Positions 23,604-35,220 of a DNA stretch of 64,000 nt are shown in pieces. The stretch lies in contig VXIS01000037.1 in the NCBI GenBank assembly GCA_008704415.1, positions 124,001 through 188,000 on the forward strand, given 5' to 3'. Made by a program: the position numbers and the translations under genes. The notes beneath the pieces were generated by a model that saw nothing but the letters and a program-made list of their open reading frames with translations, did no database searches and was not told where the DNA came from. This stretch comes from Sphaerosporella brunnea. Lineage: Eukaryota; Ascomycota; Pezizomycetes; Pezizales; Pyronemataceae. Each line of letters begins with the position of its first letter. The first letter of the stretch is position 1.

Positions 23604-24094
23604 CTAAAGCCGCACATTAACATCCACACACGGTAATCGCCACTCGCGGCGCCCAACCAGACTCCGTAACCAGCCGATACCGATGCCGGACCAGGCGTCG
23701 GCGGGTACGCGCGGCTCAAACCACGCGCCGTTGTTGGAGTCAAGGAAACACCGGTCGCTCCAGTAGCAGCTGCTCGAGAATAGCGTGAGCATTATCAGCG
23801 AGCAGTAGATACTATTCCCCCGAAGTCAGCTTCAGTTTTGTGGCGGTTTTCAGTTTGCTTCGGTTTGAGTACCCGCTCTGCGAGGGAGAGGGGGCGGGAA
23901 GGCGAGAAGGTATCATACCATGGCCGGTGAAACGCATATGTGAAGATCAGAAATAGCACGATGAAGGCGGGCGAGGCGGAGGTCGGGATGAAAAGTAAGG
24001 GGAGCCAGCTGTGATGGGTTGGTCAACAACGTTCACTTGTTCACTTGATTGGGAAGTGAGGGATCGCGATCGCTTACCTGCGCAGACAAAACAT
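23604..24094 (-). CDS. Small predicted membrane protein, 104 aa, three exons
   Basis: Rebuilt from three exons: 24094-24078 (17 nt), 24008-23919 and 23811-23604. The introns are 69 bp (GTAAGC..ACAG) and 107 bp (GTATGA..ATAG), and all phases join. The protein starts MFCLRSWLPLLFIPTSASPA and has two hydrophobic segments (about 6-31 and 36-52) separated by HRPC. A tail with CYWSDRCFLDSNNGAWFEPR follows. The Cys pairs and NGAWFEP block look conserved in style, but I do not recognise the family. The alternative is chance open frame, but three exons with canonical sites and matching phases argue against that. It lies tail-to-tail with RSE1. Confidence 0.6.
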
Positions 24095-24728
24095 GCTTGT
24101 TGCTGGGTGGTCGTGACGGCGGCGAAAGAGGTGACAGCGCGGGGAGCTGCGGCGAGAGAGGGGGAAGAGTGCTGCTATGATGCTCTCTCTCTGCCGAGGG
24201 GAATGGTGGTTCGCGAGTTGTGGAGCGTCGGCGTTGTCGGGAAGGTTAGGTTGGGTTGGTATGTAGGCGGCTCCCGTTATGTATCTACGGGTTTCGATTT
24301 GAAGTTTTCAGCGTTTGAGGGAGGGACAAAAAGTTGCAAATGTGAACAAATGACAGAGCGGTGGAGAAACTTGTTCACGTGCCGTTGAATCTGGTGGTGT
24401 GTGATTGTTTGTGGCCTGGGTGAGCCACACATTTCAGCCACAATGATCTGGCCTGAGTGATATTCTATGAAGCTGCATGTTGACTTGAATAGCACCGCAA
24501 ATGCTACAAATTCACCCACGGAAAGGGGATTGCAAGTTGAAAGGATGCACAAAGAGCAGCATAGCATCTCACTTAGATCTTGCGCCCCAGCTGCCAATGC
24601 TTATGAATGACGTAGTTGGAATGATTGGAACCTTCGTTTAGCACGTTACTCGCCTACCCGCCGCTACTTCTTCAAACGACCGCCGCGACTGACCTCCACC
24701 GACCATAACCACAACCACCACAATCGCG
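24095..24728. other. Divergent upstream interval
   Basis: Lies between the small membrane gene (minus) and the NTF2-like gene (plus), so it probably carries both promoters. C-rich and AC-rich sequence from about 24655 to 24728 precedes the downstream ATG. No coding region is supported. Confidence 0.5.
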
Positions 24729-25457
24729 ATGTGGAAACCACGGCGACCCATCGGCGTGGCCGCGCTGCGACCGCACCCTCAGCACTTCGCGATGACAATA
24801 CGCAAACCCATCTACACCACCTCGCAGCTCAGCTACAGCACGGAGACGACGCCGCTTCCGTCGCTATCACCAACCTACTTCATCCCTTCTCTCCCACGTC
24901 GGAGCGCGACCTCGAACACCCCCTCTGACAGCAACAACACCTCGCACAAGCCCGTCGACAAGCGCACGCTACAACTAGGCCGCACAATCCGCATCCTCCA
25001 CGAGCGGATGCCAACACTGCTGCAATCGCCCTTGCCGAGTGAGATCCTGTCTCCACACATCACCCTACATCTCTTCCCTTCGACACATCCACACCTTCCG
25101 GTCGTCAAAGGCCGCGTCGCCTACATCGCCGCCTTGTGGACTGCGCCGATAGCTTGGAAACGGTTGCCGGGCGGAAATACAGAGCTAGAAGTGCTTAGTG
25201 AGCGCATGCTCGAGGGTGAGAAGCTACGGGTCCGTTGGCAAGCGAAAGGAGAAGATGAGTTCTCGGGCGTGTTCTGGTTCGAGTTCGATGAGGAGGGAAG
25301 GATCGTTAAACATGTTATCGAAAACATGGAGGAGGATGATGATAAGGTTGCCGGCTTTATTACCGTGACCGAGTGGTTGATGAGGAAGGCTAGGGGCGAG
25401 CCGATGGGTGGTGGGCTGGCGTGGAACTGTGAGAGGGTGCCGGTGGGAAAGAAGTGA
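24729..25457 (+). CDS. Conserved fungal NTF2/SnoaL-like protein, 242 aa
   Basis: A single-exon gene. The N-terminus (residues 1-75) is Arg/Ser/Thr/Pro-rich with few acidic residues, consistent with a mitochondrial targeting sequence. Residues of about 80-225 form the recognisable part: LGRTIRILHERMPTLLQSPL, then EILSPHITLHLFPSTHPHLP, then GRVAYIAALWTAPIAWKRLP, and FWFEFDEEGRIVKHVIENME. This resembles an uncharacterised conserved ascomycete family with a SnoaL/NTF2-like alpha+beta fold. The biochemical role is unknown. The ATG at 24729 is the first in frame. Recognition is from family memory and is not a database hit. Confidence 0.75.
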   Translation: MWKPRRPIGVAALRPHPQHFAMTIRKPIYTTSQLSYSTETTPLPSLSPTYFIPSLPRRSATSNTPSDSNNTSHKPVDKRTLQLGRTIRILHERMPTLLQSPLPSEILSPHITLHLFPSTHPHLPVVKGRVAYIAALWTAPIAWKRLPGGNTELEVLSERMLEGEKLRVRWQAKGEDEFSGVFWFEFDEEGRIVKHVIENMEEDDDKVAGFITVTEWLMRKARGEPMGGGLAWNCERVPVGKK

Positions 25458-26798
25458 TGGGTATTGACTTACTACGACTACCTAGCGGAAATTACGCAAG
25501 GAAGGGGGAGTTATACTGGCGTTTGCTGTTGCTTTTACGGGCTTGGAGGTGTTGAGATTCTACTACTTGGGATGGGCGGTGCGGTTTGAAATTTGTCTGT
25601 TTTTCTACCACTCTTCGACGAAGGAGAGGCTTGGGTGTATCATAGCTACAATGCTGCATGTACTCTAGGTACGCCACTACTTCTTACTTGTGACGCTTTT
25701 TTTCTGGGTGGGATGATTTGTTCTTGCCTAGATGGTCGAAATTTGTTAGTGACTGAACCTCTACATAGGCTCGGGAGTAAGGTGGTTTACCGGCGCCTAG
25801 TGGGGCTTTTTGTGAGAACGAAAATGGATCTGCAACTAGTTGCGGAGAGCTGAAACACAGCCTTTCTTATTTACCACCGCCTTCTTGTTTCGTGGGCTTC
25901 ACAGCTTCCTACTGAGATAGCCTATGAACTGGGTCCCTTGCTGGTTGTGAATGAATTGGAATGGGTGGTAACCACGTTTACAGGAAAATGAAAACCCCTA
26001 TCCAGCTTCACATCTTCAAAGGGCTGGTGTGTGTGTGCCCATATTCATTTTCAGTCTCCTCTGTCTACTATTTAAACCCTCTAACCAAGGACCTGTGAGC
26101 GACTGGGTTGTCGATGGATGAGTATTTGCGGCAAGCAGCGCCTCCAAGCTTCATAGCAGCGAGTTCACTGGAGCTTTGATCTGTGCATGGCAAAAAGCTA
26201 CAGCAGTTGCCGAAACGATAGGCCAAACGAGAGCTCCGGGGGAAGTTGTTTGGCTTTGGTCGTCGGCTGGACTTGCGATCTGGTGGCGGCCACGGCCAGC
26301 CATAAGATCCAAGCCCATAACTATATCCAACCAATCACCTCCCGGGAAGAATCATCGAGACCGCTCACTGCCCTGTGCTCTTCTCTGATTTGGCACTAAA
26401 ACAACACTCTTCCAGAATGCCGTTTGGCCTAGACCCGGAGGCAACGGCGACGAGCGCCGAGTGGCGGTTAGGCCCGCCGATTGCCATAGACGCAGGCGCC
26501 TGTTCGGGGCGCATCGGGTAGTCTTCGGGTATCCTAGACACCGGTTTCCAGGCCCGCTCTCTCACTATCGATGACTACCTGATGAGAGCCGAATCCGCCG
26601 GTGGCGTTATCCTCGCGGTCATGCCGAAGGTTTCATCGAAAACGAGGCGAGATACACCGGAGCTCAAGCGTGCTTTCATTCCGCTCCCCTTTACGCCAAA
26701 TTGCGTCTTAAGACCGTTATCCGAACTGCAACCGGCTTCTCCAGGCCCAAGGCTAAACGTACTTGGTACCTAACTACTAATAGGCGCTGTTGGGTAAA
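25458..26798. other. Intergenic, no supported gene
   Basis: Overlapping frames of 60-90 residues on both strands (around 25593, 26068-26399 and 26582) show no domain, no splice consistency and no conserved order. A short GT microsatellite lies near 26025-26036. Nothing else is identified. Confidence 0.5.
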
Positions 26799-27003
26799 GT
26801 CCCTGACCACTTGATAGTGGATATTAGTGGATGATGAGATAAAATAAGAGATATGCCTAAAGCGGTAAGGTTCTTATGTCGAGTGATGACCAGTGAGCGG
26901 CCAGGCTCCAGGAGAGCTGGCGGTCGCGGGACCTTACCGCTTTAGGTATATCTCTTATCTTATCTCATCGTCCACTATCTACTAATATCCACTGGTCAGG
27001 GAC
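26799..27003. mobile_element. MITE, 205 bp, with 73-bp terminal inverted repeats
   Basis: Arms 26799-26872 and 26930-27003 are imperfect reverse complements. They start GTCCCTGACCA and end TGGTCAGGGAC, with GGTAAGGT / ACCTTACC at the inner edge. The loop is about 57 bp. No clear target duplication is visible. It ends 163 bp before the PSD1 start codon, so it lies in the PSD1 promoter or 5' UTR. Confidence 0.8.
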
Positions 27004-27166
27004 CTTCATGTGCCTTGAGCCTCAAGCGCTCAGACGCAAGTGCACCAAACCGAAAAAAAAAAAAAACACGTCATGGGAAACTTCTAAATTGCCAACGACA
27101 AAGACCAAAGACGCGGGGGAGCTCCAGTTGAAGATAATTGAGATATCTAGACCCGATCCCCATACG

Positions 27167-28848
27167 ATGTGGCTTCCCCTACGACCAGCAACAACCACCC
27201 GTCCGTTTTTGCGTATATCGCCGCTACTCACGCGACAGCACCCCCGAGGAGTCGCTCTACCCTTCGCTCTTCGCCGGTGCTTACACGGGCAGAACCAGCA
27301 GCAGCGGTCGTTCTTCGACAAGCTCCAGGAAGCTCTCAGGAACACGAAGACCGAATGGTACGCGATCCCGTTCGGTCTCGGTGCTGCCGTCGTCGGATAC
27401 ACGCAGCTACGCAAATCCTACAATCGCCGTGAGGAGGATGCGTACGGGGCGGCGGTGGCGGTGGCCGGGAGTGCGGGTGGGAGCAGGAGTGGCAGTGGCA
27501 GTGGCAAACGTGGGCATGCGGAACCCCATGAGAAGCAAATAAAGCCCATGGGATCATGGTATGGCAGCTTTGCTTCGACATCAATTTCGGCATGCTTATT
27601 CGGAATGGATATTGATATCTGGGTAGGCAGGTGCAAGTACTCTCCACGCTGCCTCTGAAGGCCCTATCCTACTACTGGGGCCGCTTCAACGAGATACCCC
27701 TTCCCCGGTTCCTCCGCGTCCCCGGATTTAAACTATACTCCTGGATCTTCGGCGTGAATCTAGACGAAGTCGAAAAGCCACTCGAAGAGTACCGAAACCT
27801 GGCCGAATTCTTTTACCGGAACCTGAAGCCGGGAGCTCGACCAATTGACCCTCGCCCCAACGTGGTGGTCTCCCCCGCGGACGGAAAAGTGCTACAATTC
27901 GGCGAGGTGCGAGACGGCGGCGAGGTTGAGCAGGTGAAGGGAATGACATACTCCCTGGACGCACTGCTTGGCGAGCAAACGCCGATCCAGACGGACGCGG
28001 GGACATCTCCCAACGTCGACGCGCTGGTGAAGAAGAAGCTCGCTGGCAAAGTCGGGCATACGGCAGCACGATATGGCAAAGGCGGGGACAACGATCCGGA
28101 CGCGGCGGTCATCAAGTCGCACGAAGAGTTCGCTAACGTGAACGGGATCTCCTACACACTCCCATCGCTCCTCTCCGGCTCTCCAGGAACTGGGCACACG
28201 GACGGCCACGACGCCTCCACCCCTGCATCCACCGCCGATGCCCTTAAAGTCGTCTCCGAAGTAGCTGCAGGAGCCTCCAGCTGGTTCGCAGCGCCCGACA
28301 AGCGTCTCTTCTTCTGCGTCATCTATCTCGCACCAGGCGACTACCACCACTTCCATTCTCCGGTGTCCTGGGTCGTCGAGCAGCGCCGACACTTCGCCGG
28401 CGAGCTCTACTCGGTGTCTCCCTGGCTGCAGTCGCGGCTAAAAGACCTCTTCGTGCTTAATGAGCGCGTCGTATTGCTCGGCCGCTGGCGCTACGGGATG
28501 TTCTCGATGACGCCGGTCGGCGCCACCAACGTCGGCAGTATCGTAATCAACTTCGACCGCGAGCTGCGCACAAACTCGTTTACGCACGACTCGACGGCCG
28601 CGTCCGCGAAAGGCGGGTTCGCGGAGGCGACGTACAAGGGAGCGTCCGCGCTGCTCGGCGGCTACCCCATCGTCAAGGGCGAGGAGATGGGCGGGTTCAA
28701 ACTCGGCAGCACCGTCGTGCTGGTGTTTGAGGCTCCCGCGACTTGTAGAAAACACGACGGCCCCCCCGGACACGGCGGCTTCCGTTGGTCGGTTGAGAAG
28801 GGCCAGAAGGTTAAGGTCGGTCAGGCTATCGGTATTGTAGAAGTCTAG
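27167..28848 (+). CDS. PSD1: Mitochondrial phosphatidylserine decarboxylase, 537 aa
   Basis: Converts phosphatidylserine to phosphatidylethanolamine at the mitochondrial inner membrane. Two exons: 27167-27558 and 27627-28848, with a 68-bp intron (GTATGG..GTAG). The spliced junction reads GSW-QVQVLSTLPLKAL. The N-terminus is Arg/Leu/Thr-rich (mitochondrial presequence), followed by a hydrophobic segment (WYAIPFGLGAAVVGY). Family blocks include VVSPADGKVLQFGEV, APGDYHHFHSPV, and the self-cleavage site LGST with Ser492, which becomes the pyruvoyl group of the alpha chain. A family-variable insert at about 250-350 is Gly/Ser/Thr-rich. A MITE lies 163 bp upstream of the ATG. Confidence 0.96.
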
Positions 28849-30642
28849 CTTGTACATAGCATACACGTGATGGGTTATGAAGATTTCAAATGTTTGCTTG
28901 CGTTCTTCAATTCATAGAGAAAACACCGCGGCCAGCAAGGATCGAGTGAGTACAATGAAGCCCCTAACTCCTTCATCACGATGATTACTCCACTCGTTGC
29001 TCTCTCCCCCGGATCGTAGTGCCAAACAATGATGGGCCACGATCTCCTTGGCCTCTGTAGGTTATATACAAATTTCCAAAGAGAATGTTTTTGTTTCTAT
29101 AAAACAATGGCTCTAGATCTGTAATAGATAACTAGTGCAAAGCTCTTCATCAACGACGATATACCATACATACAGTCAGGCGAGCTCCTGGCGCTGAGGC
29201 ATTGGCAGAAAGAAGGGCTTGGCAATTGGGAGGTTCAAGTTGAGGCGTTATTTAGGTAGAGGGAGGGGGGAAACTGGATTTCAAGGCCGGGACGTGTGTA
29301 AGCGGTGGCCATGGGAGATACGCTGCTTTCCCCCAAAGCCCGGCCTTGTAGCTCAACATGGTAGGTCTTTATATATCTACTATATCGAGCAAAATGACCG
29401 TTTTATTTTCGAGTGATGGCCTGTGATCATTAAATCGAGTGATAGTTTGTGATCACGGTCCACAAGGAGCTCGCAACCATCAAGACCGCTCAACCATAAG
29501 GACCCCTAAGCGAAGGTACGTCCTGCGGAGAGCGAGTATCTTCTGGCCATAGGAGAACACCTTTACACAGAGAAAGCGTTGCCTTAGAGGACCCCAATCC
29601 GAAGGAAGGCACGGAGACAACGGAGTTTTGCGAGGAAATATTTGTGGAGGTGGTGTTTGAATTATAAGTAAAAGTGGTTAGTTGCTGGGCCGTAGGGATC
29701 GCATTCGCGCATGGTGGCAGTATACGGAAGTAGAAGCCACAGGTGTTTAGTTATCATCACGGGTGTCGTAGTATTCTACCGATGCTCCATTGTCATGAGA
29801 AGTTGCAGTGCAGGTCTGGAGGGAGAACATAGTGGCAGTAAAAGAGCAATTCTCATCATGGGTGTTCAATTTGGGCCACGATTGTTCGAATTGTTATCAT
29901 CACGGGTGGCTTGACTGAAGGGCCTAGGTCGGGAGGCATAACGTTATTCCCGGATAGCTCTGTATTGCCGCCCCGGTGTGTGAGTGTCACTTGTGCTTAG
30001 ATAGTAGAGTACTCAAGCTGCCTTATCATGAGAGCGTGGGGTCATTCACGGTTCTCTGATAATGCTGGGGATTTGAGCAGTGACACTGTCTTAGGCATGT
30101 CCTACCGGCAGCTACTATTCTGGGTGCCGCCTGGCGTTCCCAGACACTGCCGGGCCAGCCAGCCCGGCGTGGGCTACTGGAATCATTGATGAAGATGGGT
30201 TAGTTGAGTCTATTGACAGCAAAAGGATGGACGCTATTATTCGGCCGTCCTCAAAGTGTGTGCAAACAGTAGAAGAATTGTTCCAAAACGTCTGAATAAT
30301 AGATACTATCATTAAATTGTTTTTAAAGGTTTCTCAAACCCCCCCCCCCCCCCTTTTTTTTTTTTTTTTTTTTACTCGCCCGGATTTCTATAGATATAGG
30401 TACGGTAACAAGTAGTTGCCTTGATGTTCGCCGAATTTCCTCCTAACGACTTGACTGGCCCGGCCCGCGCGGATAGATGTAGTCAAGTAGTTAGCCGCCG
30501 AGCCATCTAGGTAGCCCTATCCGAGTTCACCATAGTCTAGTAGAAGCAAAGCTGGTGCGAGCTCCTCGTCAGTTTCGACTCCGGTTCTGGGCTGTCTGAA
30601 TTGCACATTCGACGAACTAAACGGAAGCATGACGGTACTGTG
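28849..30642. other. Intergenic with minor repeats
   Basis: No gene is supported. Short direct repeats occur (CGAGTGAT..TGTGATCA twice at 29411-29455, and TTATCATCACGGGTG near 29751 and 29895). A run of 15 C then 20 T lies at 30339-30373. A 16-base GGCCAGCCAGCCCGGC at 30153-30168 also occurs at 9258-9273, suggesting a shared repeat remnant. Confidence 0.5.
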
Positions 30643-30949
30643 TTAGGGGTAATCAAGGTGGGCTGAAAACCTGGGAGTTGAAGAAAATAGTGCGAATATA
30701 AGCAGGCTGCATACCGGTTGAAAGCTTGAGGAACACTCTGAACGACTTGAGGTTCTGCTGAGGTTATGGTGGCTAAACACCCTGGTTTTTGAGTGGGACT
30801 TTCCAATATGGTTCGGTCCCAGACTTCAACCCGCCGTTGAACCCAAAAGAGCGTTGAAGGACTAAAAATTCTGTACCAATCGGAGAGTGTTTTTGCCTAC
30901 GCTATTTTTTTCAACTCCGCTTCTTCAACCCACCTTGATTGCCCTTAAT
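30643..30949. mobile_element. MITE, about 307 bp, TA-type ends
   Basis: The left arm contains GGGGTAATCAAGGTGGGCTG and later GGGAGTTGAAGAAAATAG. The right arm, reverse complemented, contains GGGCAATCAAGGTGGGTTGA and CGGAGTTGAAAAAAATAG. The arms extend about 50 bp, and a TA dinucleotide borders each end. The interior is non-coding. Confidence 0.7.
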
Positions 30950-32022
30950 ATTGTGATCAGCCCAGCTATGCTCAAAACCACGCTATATAGAGAAGGCTGC
31001 CGACTTGAAGTGGTATGTATCTAGAGTAAAGCCATCTTTGTTTGAACCGCAGTTTTGAGCTTCGAGGGAATCTAAACCGTGGAAATATTAACACGCATGT
31101 AGATGACTGCCTCGGCCCGGACCACAAACTGAATAGAACTCGAATGCAGTTGTGATAACCGCCGGAAGATCTGAGATACAATTGGAGACGCTTTTAACCT
31201 GTGGGGTTGGAGACATTCTTTTGGACTTCAAAATTATTAAAAACGGAAATTGATTCTGTAATTAAGCTGCCAAGTCGCGTGCTAAGGTCGGCAATTAAGT
31301 ATGTCAGCCGCGGATGCGCTTGCAATTTATGGTTGGTAATTGCGCCCTGCTAGCGTTGTTTTAATTGCCTATTACAGTAGGTTTTGCAGGGGGACATCGC
31401 GTCTGACCCCCATAAAATGCTTTTCTTTGAAAATTAACTACTCCTCCAAAAATGCCTGGAAAAATGAAAGCTCGTTACTATTCATAGAGAATCATCCAAA
31501 GAGTCGAATATAGATTTATTTTCGAAAAACCGTTTTTTGGTGGAGGAGCGGTTGAAAATGAGGCTCAAAACCCTTAAGTTTAAGGCGTCCCAAGGTTTGC
31601 TGACCGCGTATTCGCGAGTGAGAAGAATGATTAGCTCGGCATTCATAGTGGAGTGGAACAAAGAGCTATCGCTAGGTTCTGAGGAGAAACACAGGGAGTT
31701 GTCGATATTTTGATCGGAAAGAACTCACAATTCTGGGAATGCGTGAAGCTCTACCTAGTACTCGAGTCACAGCACCGAGTTAATGACGGGTGATCGTGAG
31801 CCGACGCTGGCCGCCCGTGTAGAACCTAACCAACCGCAAGCTCGACGCTCAGCTGCCGTCCTCGTGATAACTCCCTCCCCGATTTGTTGCCTCGATTCCG
31901 ACATTCTGATCCGCGTTCTCTTCTAGATTACTCTGTATATTCACCTCTTTCCCGCCCTTCATCGAACAATTTTCTCTTTTCTCTTCGGATCCCCTGAAAA
32001 ACAAACCCGCATATCAACAACC
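30950..32022. other. Intergenic, upstream of sulfite oxidase gene
   Basis: AT-rich and non-coding. C/T-rich sequence from about 31860 to 32000 is the likely promoter and 5' UTR of the gene starting at 32023. No gene or structured repeat is identified. Confidence 0.5.
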
Positions 32023-33425
32023 ATGCTAGTAAGCTTAATCGCTTGCCCTTCTTCCCTGGCAGATGCTAATTCAGTCGAGAACCCGCTCAATAGAGAACCG
32101 CCGATCAAAGAGCTCGTCCGAGAGTTCATCACCGAAGCGAGCACAGCATATGACAGAAACCACAGGTTAGCTAGCAATTGCACCGCAACGGCTCGCCAAT
32201 TTTATTTAACGACAGTCTTATCAGTGCGTTTCCGCATATCGATGGAGAAACATTCCGCCTACGCGTCGACGGTGGTGTGAGGAATGTCCTGGAGCTGTCT
32301 ATTGACACCCTGCGCAACGACTTCTCCCAACATGAGGTGATTTCCGCTTTGCAGGTTTGTCTGCCACCCGTATAAGTAGTTCCTCCGCAGCCGGTTCTAT
32401 TGAACGTTAACCAATCTGCAGTGCGCTGGAAATCGACGTCACACAATGAGAACAAAAGTCAAGGAGGTGGACGGCATCGATTGGAACGACGGAGCTGTCT
32501 GCAACTGCACCTGGCGTGGTCCGCTTCTGGCAGACATCCTTGCTAAGGCCAACATCTCCATGGAAGGCAACGTCCATGTTGCTTTCAACTGCTTCCAAGC
32601 GGACTGTCAAGACGACACTTTCTACGGCAGCTCAATACCATTGGAGCGGTGCATGGATAAAAGCAAGCAGGTCATACTCGCGTTGGAAGTAGGATTTATG
32701 GCTCGCTGTCATCGTTGTCTCCTCGCTGACGCAGTATTCAGATGAACGGGCGCCCACTGACCATAAACCATGGTTTCCCACTCCGCGCAGTGATGCCAGG
32801 TATAGCTGGTGCCAGGTGGACAAAATGGCTTGACCACATCACCGTTCAGTGCACGGAGAGCTTAAACTACTACATGCAGAAGGACTACAAGATCCTCCCT
32901 CCTTGCGTGGAGACGAAACAGCAGGCGCTTGAGTATTGGCCTCGCGTACCAGCCATCCAAGGTCTCCCTATAAACTCCATCATCGCCTATCCGGAATCAA
33001 ATACCACCATCTCACCTAAGGAACTCACTGCAGAAGGCGAGCTGGAGGTGTGTGGATATGCGCTCCCACAAGCTGATGATGGCCCTGTTGTGAAAGTTGA
33101 GGTCTCAGCAGATGGTGGAAAGTCGTGGGCCGAAGCTGAGATCGTGTTTCCACCAAATCGTGAATGGGACACCCCAGAAGGCAAGACAAAGTATAAGTGG
33201 GCGTGGGCAATTTGGAAGTATAAGTTGCCGCAGGCAAAGAAGATCACCCAAGAGACCACGATCTGGAGCAGAGCGACGGATGCTGGCGGCAACACGCAAG
33301 ACGGGACGATCCCATGGAACTACCGAGGCGTGGCATATAATGCGTACGGCGAGGCCACGGGCTTGCAAATTTGGGATAATAGGCAGAAAGAGCTGGTCAA
33401 TGGCGTGGGTGGGCTGAAACTCTGA
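32023..33425 (+). CDS. Sulfite oxidase-like molybdopterin enzyme, 407 aa
   Basis: Predicted to oxidise sulfite to sulfate using a molybdenum cofactor. Four exons: 32023-32165, 32225-32354, 32422-32688 and 32742-33425. The introns are 59, 67 and 53 bp. Recognisable blocks are ENPLNREPPIKELV, DRNH then HIDGETFRLRVDG, LQCAGNRRHTM (the molybdenum-ligand Cys is residue 92), INHGFPLRAVMPGIAGARW, and a C-terminal Mo-co dimerisation domain with VKVEVSADGGKSW and YRGVAYNAYGEATG. It lacks an N-terminal cytochrome b5 domain, so it resembles the plant and fungal two-domain form. The first intron could use either of two AG acceptors. The later one (32224) aligns best with the family. No C-terminal SKL-type peroxisomal signal is present (ends GGLKL). 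Confidence 0.92.
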
Positions 33426-33711
33426 GCGGTGTAGAGACAGCTTTCACGAGTGCAATCTGATGGCTCGCAGCCGAACATCATTCGCAAACTTCATTTCCAA
33501 AAAAAAATACGGCTACCCCGTGAAAAAAAAATTATTCCCCATACCCGTGAATACAACAGTCGTGCATTCATTTTGTTGTCCACTAGAGTTGCCGGATGCA
33601 GTCATGATCGATCATGACTGTCATTTGTCATGTCACATTGTCAAGTCTTGGCCGTCATATGACAAATGCTGCGCCACGACTTGCCTCATTGAACAGCCGT
33701 ATTCGGGAACA
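33426..33711. repeat. Palindrome-bearing repeat region
   Basis: 33599-33620 is a perfect 22-bp palindrome (CAGTCATGATC followed by its reverse complement). The next 80 bases carry several TGTCAT / ATGACA motifs. Similar motifs (GTCATGACTG, TTGACTGTCACAAGACG) recur at 33848-33895, on the other side of the MITE at 33712-33822, as if that MITE inserted into an older repeat. Confidence 0.5.
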
Positions 33712-33822
33712 GTACCGTAGAATTCCTTAATACCGCGCAGTACTAGTAGCGAAGTCACCGAAGTGACTTCGCCAGTGGCATAGCCACTTGACCACTCCGC
33801 GGTATAATAAATTCTATGGTAC
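33712..33822. mobile_element. Very short MITE, 111 bp
   Basis: The left arm GTACCGTAGAATTCCTTAAT continues ACCGCG. The right arm, reverse complemented, reads GTACCATAGAATTTATTATA then CCGCG. An inner near-palindrome (GCGAAGTCACCGAAGTGACTT then CGC) sits in the middle. It has no coding capacity. Confidence 0.65.
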
Positions 33823-35220
33823 ATTCCTATTTTGGTGTGGTAGAGAAGTCATGACTGCCACGACTTTTACTTGACTGTCACAAGACGTGACTGGGACGGT
33901 ATACCTATGAGGGATTGAAGATTTTAGAACGAAATCCAACAGCCAATCCGAGAGCAGGATTCGGTTTTGCAGTTTGAGGACCCCTCTGAACGAATAAGGG
34001 TACTCAAAGTGCGCTGGCGGCTGGAGATAGGATGGAGAACCCGTCAAAAGCCATTCACCAATAAAGATGAGGTAGGTGACGCAACAATGAATAATCCTAC
34101 TCCAGTGATATATGGCTTGGGACGACAAAGCAACATGCCTCGCATTACCAAAAAGCGCAGAGTCCTTAGCCATCTATCTACAAGTATCCACGTATTTAAT
34201 GTGTTAAATAGCTTACTTGACACATCGGAGGAAGATCCTTTTGAAGGGGAAGACAAGAATGGGCCTGAGTATGTCCCAAGCGAAGGGGAAAGCGAAGGTG
34301 AAGAACGGAGACTGGTAGGCAAAAAGATAGAGCAAACTTGAAAGTTGCCGGCGTACAGATAACTAATGCAGCCTGCCAATTTGAAGTGCCGGCACTGGCA
34401 ATTGATATATACCCCAAAAGTGGCTACACCCCGAAGACCTCTAGACTGTATGATACGTTAGTTCTCAAAGACATTGGGAGCGACGCATCCAGAGGAACTC
34501 AAGTAGACACCTGGAGTGGTTTCAAAGGATCTACTATGATCCAAATACACGGCGGTTTCGTTCCTTATTCCGCATGGAGCCAGCAAGCTTTAAAGCCGTT
34601 CTGATAATGATAGAACAGCATAAAGTGTTTCAGAACAGTTTACGGAACCCACAGCTTCGTCCGCGTTATCAACTCGCCATCACTCACCTTTGAACTATTC
34701 AGCCTCTGGCTGAGAGCGTTGTTGTTGTGGTTGTGGTTGAGATGGCTATGTCACGGTTGTTATGTAAGCGGCGTCACCATCTAAGTACACCGCGGAGGTT
34801 GATCAGCTTAAGTTGGTAGGGTTGGGCGGGGAGCGGAGAGGGTGAGTGATGGGGAGGATGGCCGAGCCGGGGATCTCGCGATGTTCCAGTTGTGCCATCG
34901 ATTTGGCGGGGCTGCGCGTAATTTGCAGCACACCTGAGTAACACGGAGAATGTTACACTGCTATTGGACGTCATGGCGTGGAACACAGTGCGGCTCTGCT
35001 CTGGTACCGCCACAGATGCTGCATGCCACTGCGCCACACCTTCAAGCAACCCCAGCTTCGTCCCGCAATTCTATCTTCGGTCCAGAACCAGCAATCACCA
35101 CCATCCACATCAACCCTCGATTCATCATCACCATCTTCCCCGCCACGGCCTCGCTGACGATTCTATACTACCCCGCCATCTTCTCGTCCATTTTCCCGCA
35201 CATAACACAAACCCGTCATC
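33823..35220. other. Intergenic with unassigned frames, upstream of RPN5
   Basis: A plus-strand frame at 33967-34341 (124 residues) has a basic start and an acidic Glu/Ser-rich end. Another at 34338-34604 follows in a different frame. Neither shows a domain, and a transposon-fragment origin is likely given the repeats to the left. The final 200 bases are C/T/A-rich and probably hold the RPN5 promoter. Confidence 0.4.

Noticed and set aside
33967..34604. Two consecutive plus-strand frames (124 and 88 residues) as a gene
   Set aside because: Frames differ, no splice sites join them convincingly, no domain is seen, and the area is repeat-rich.
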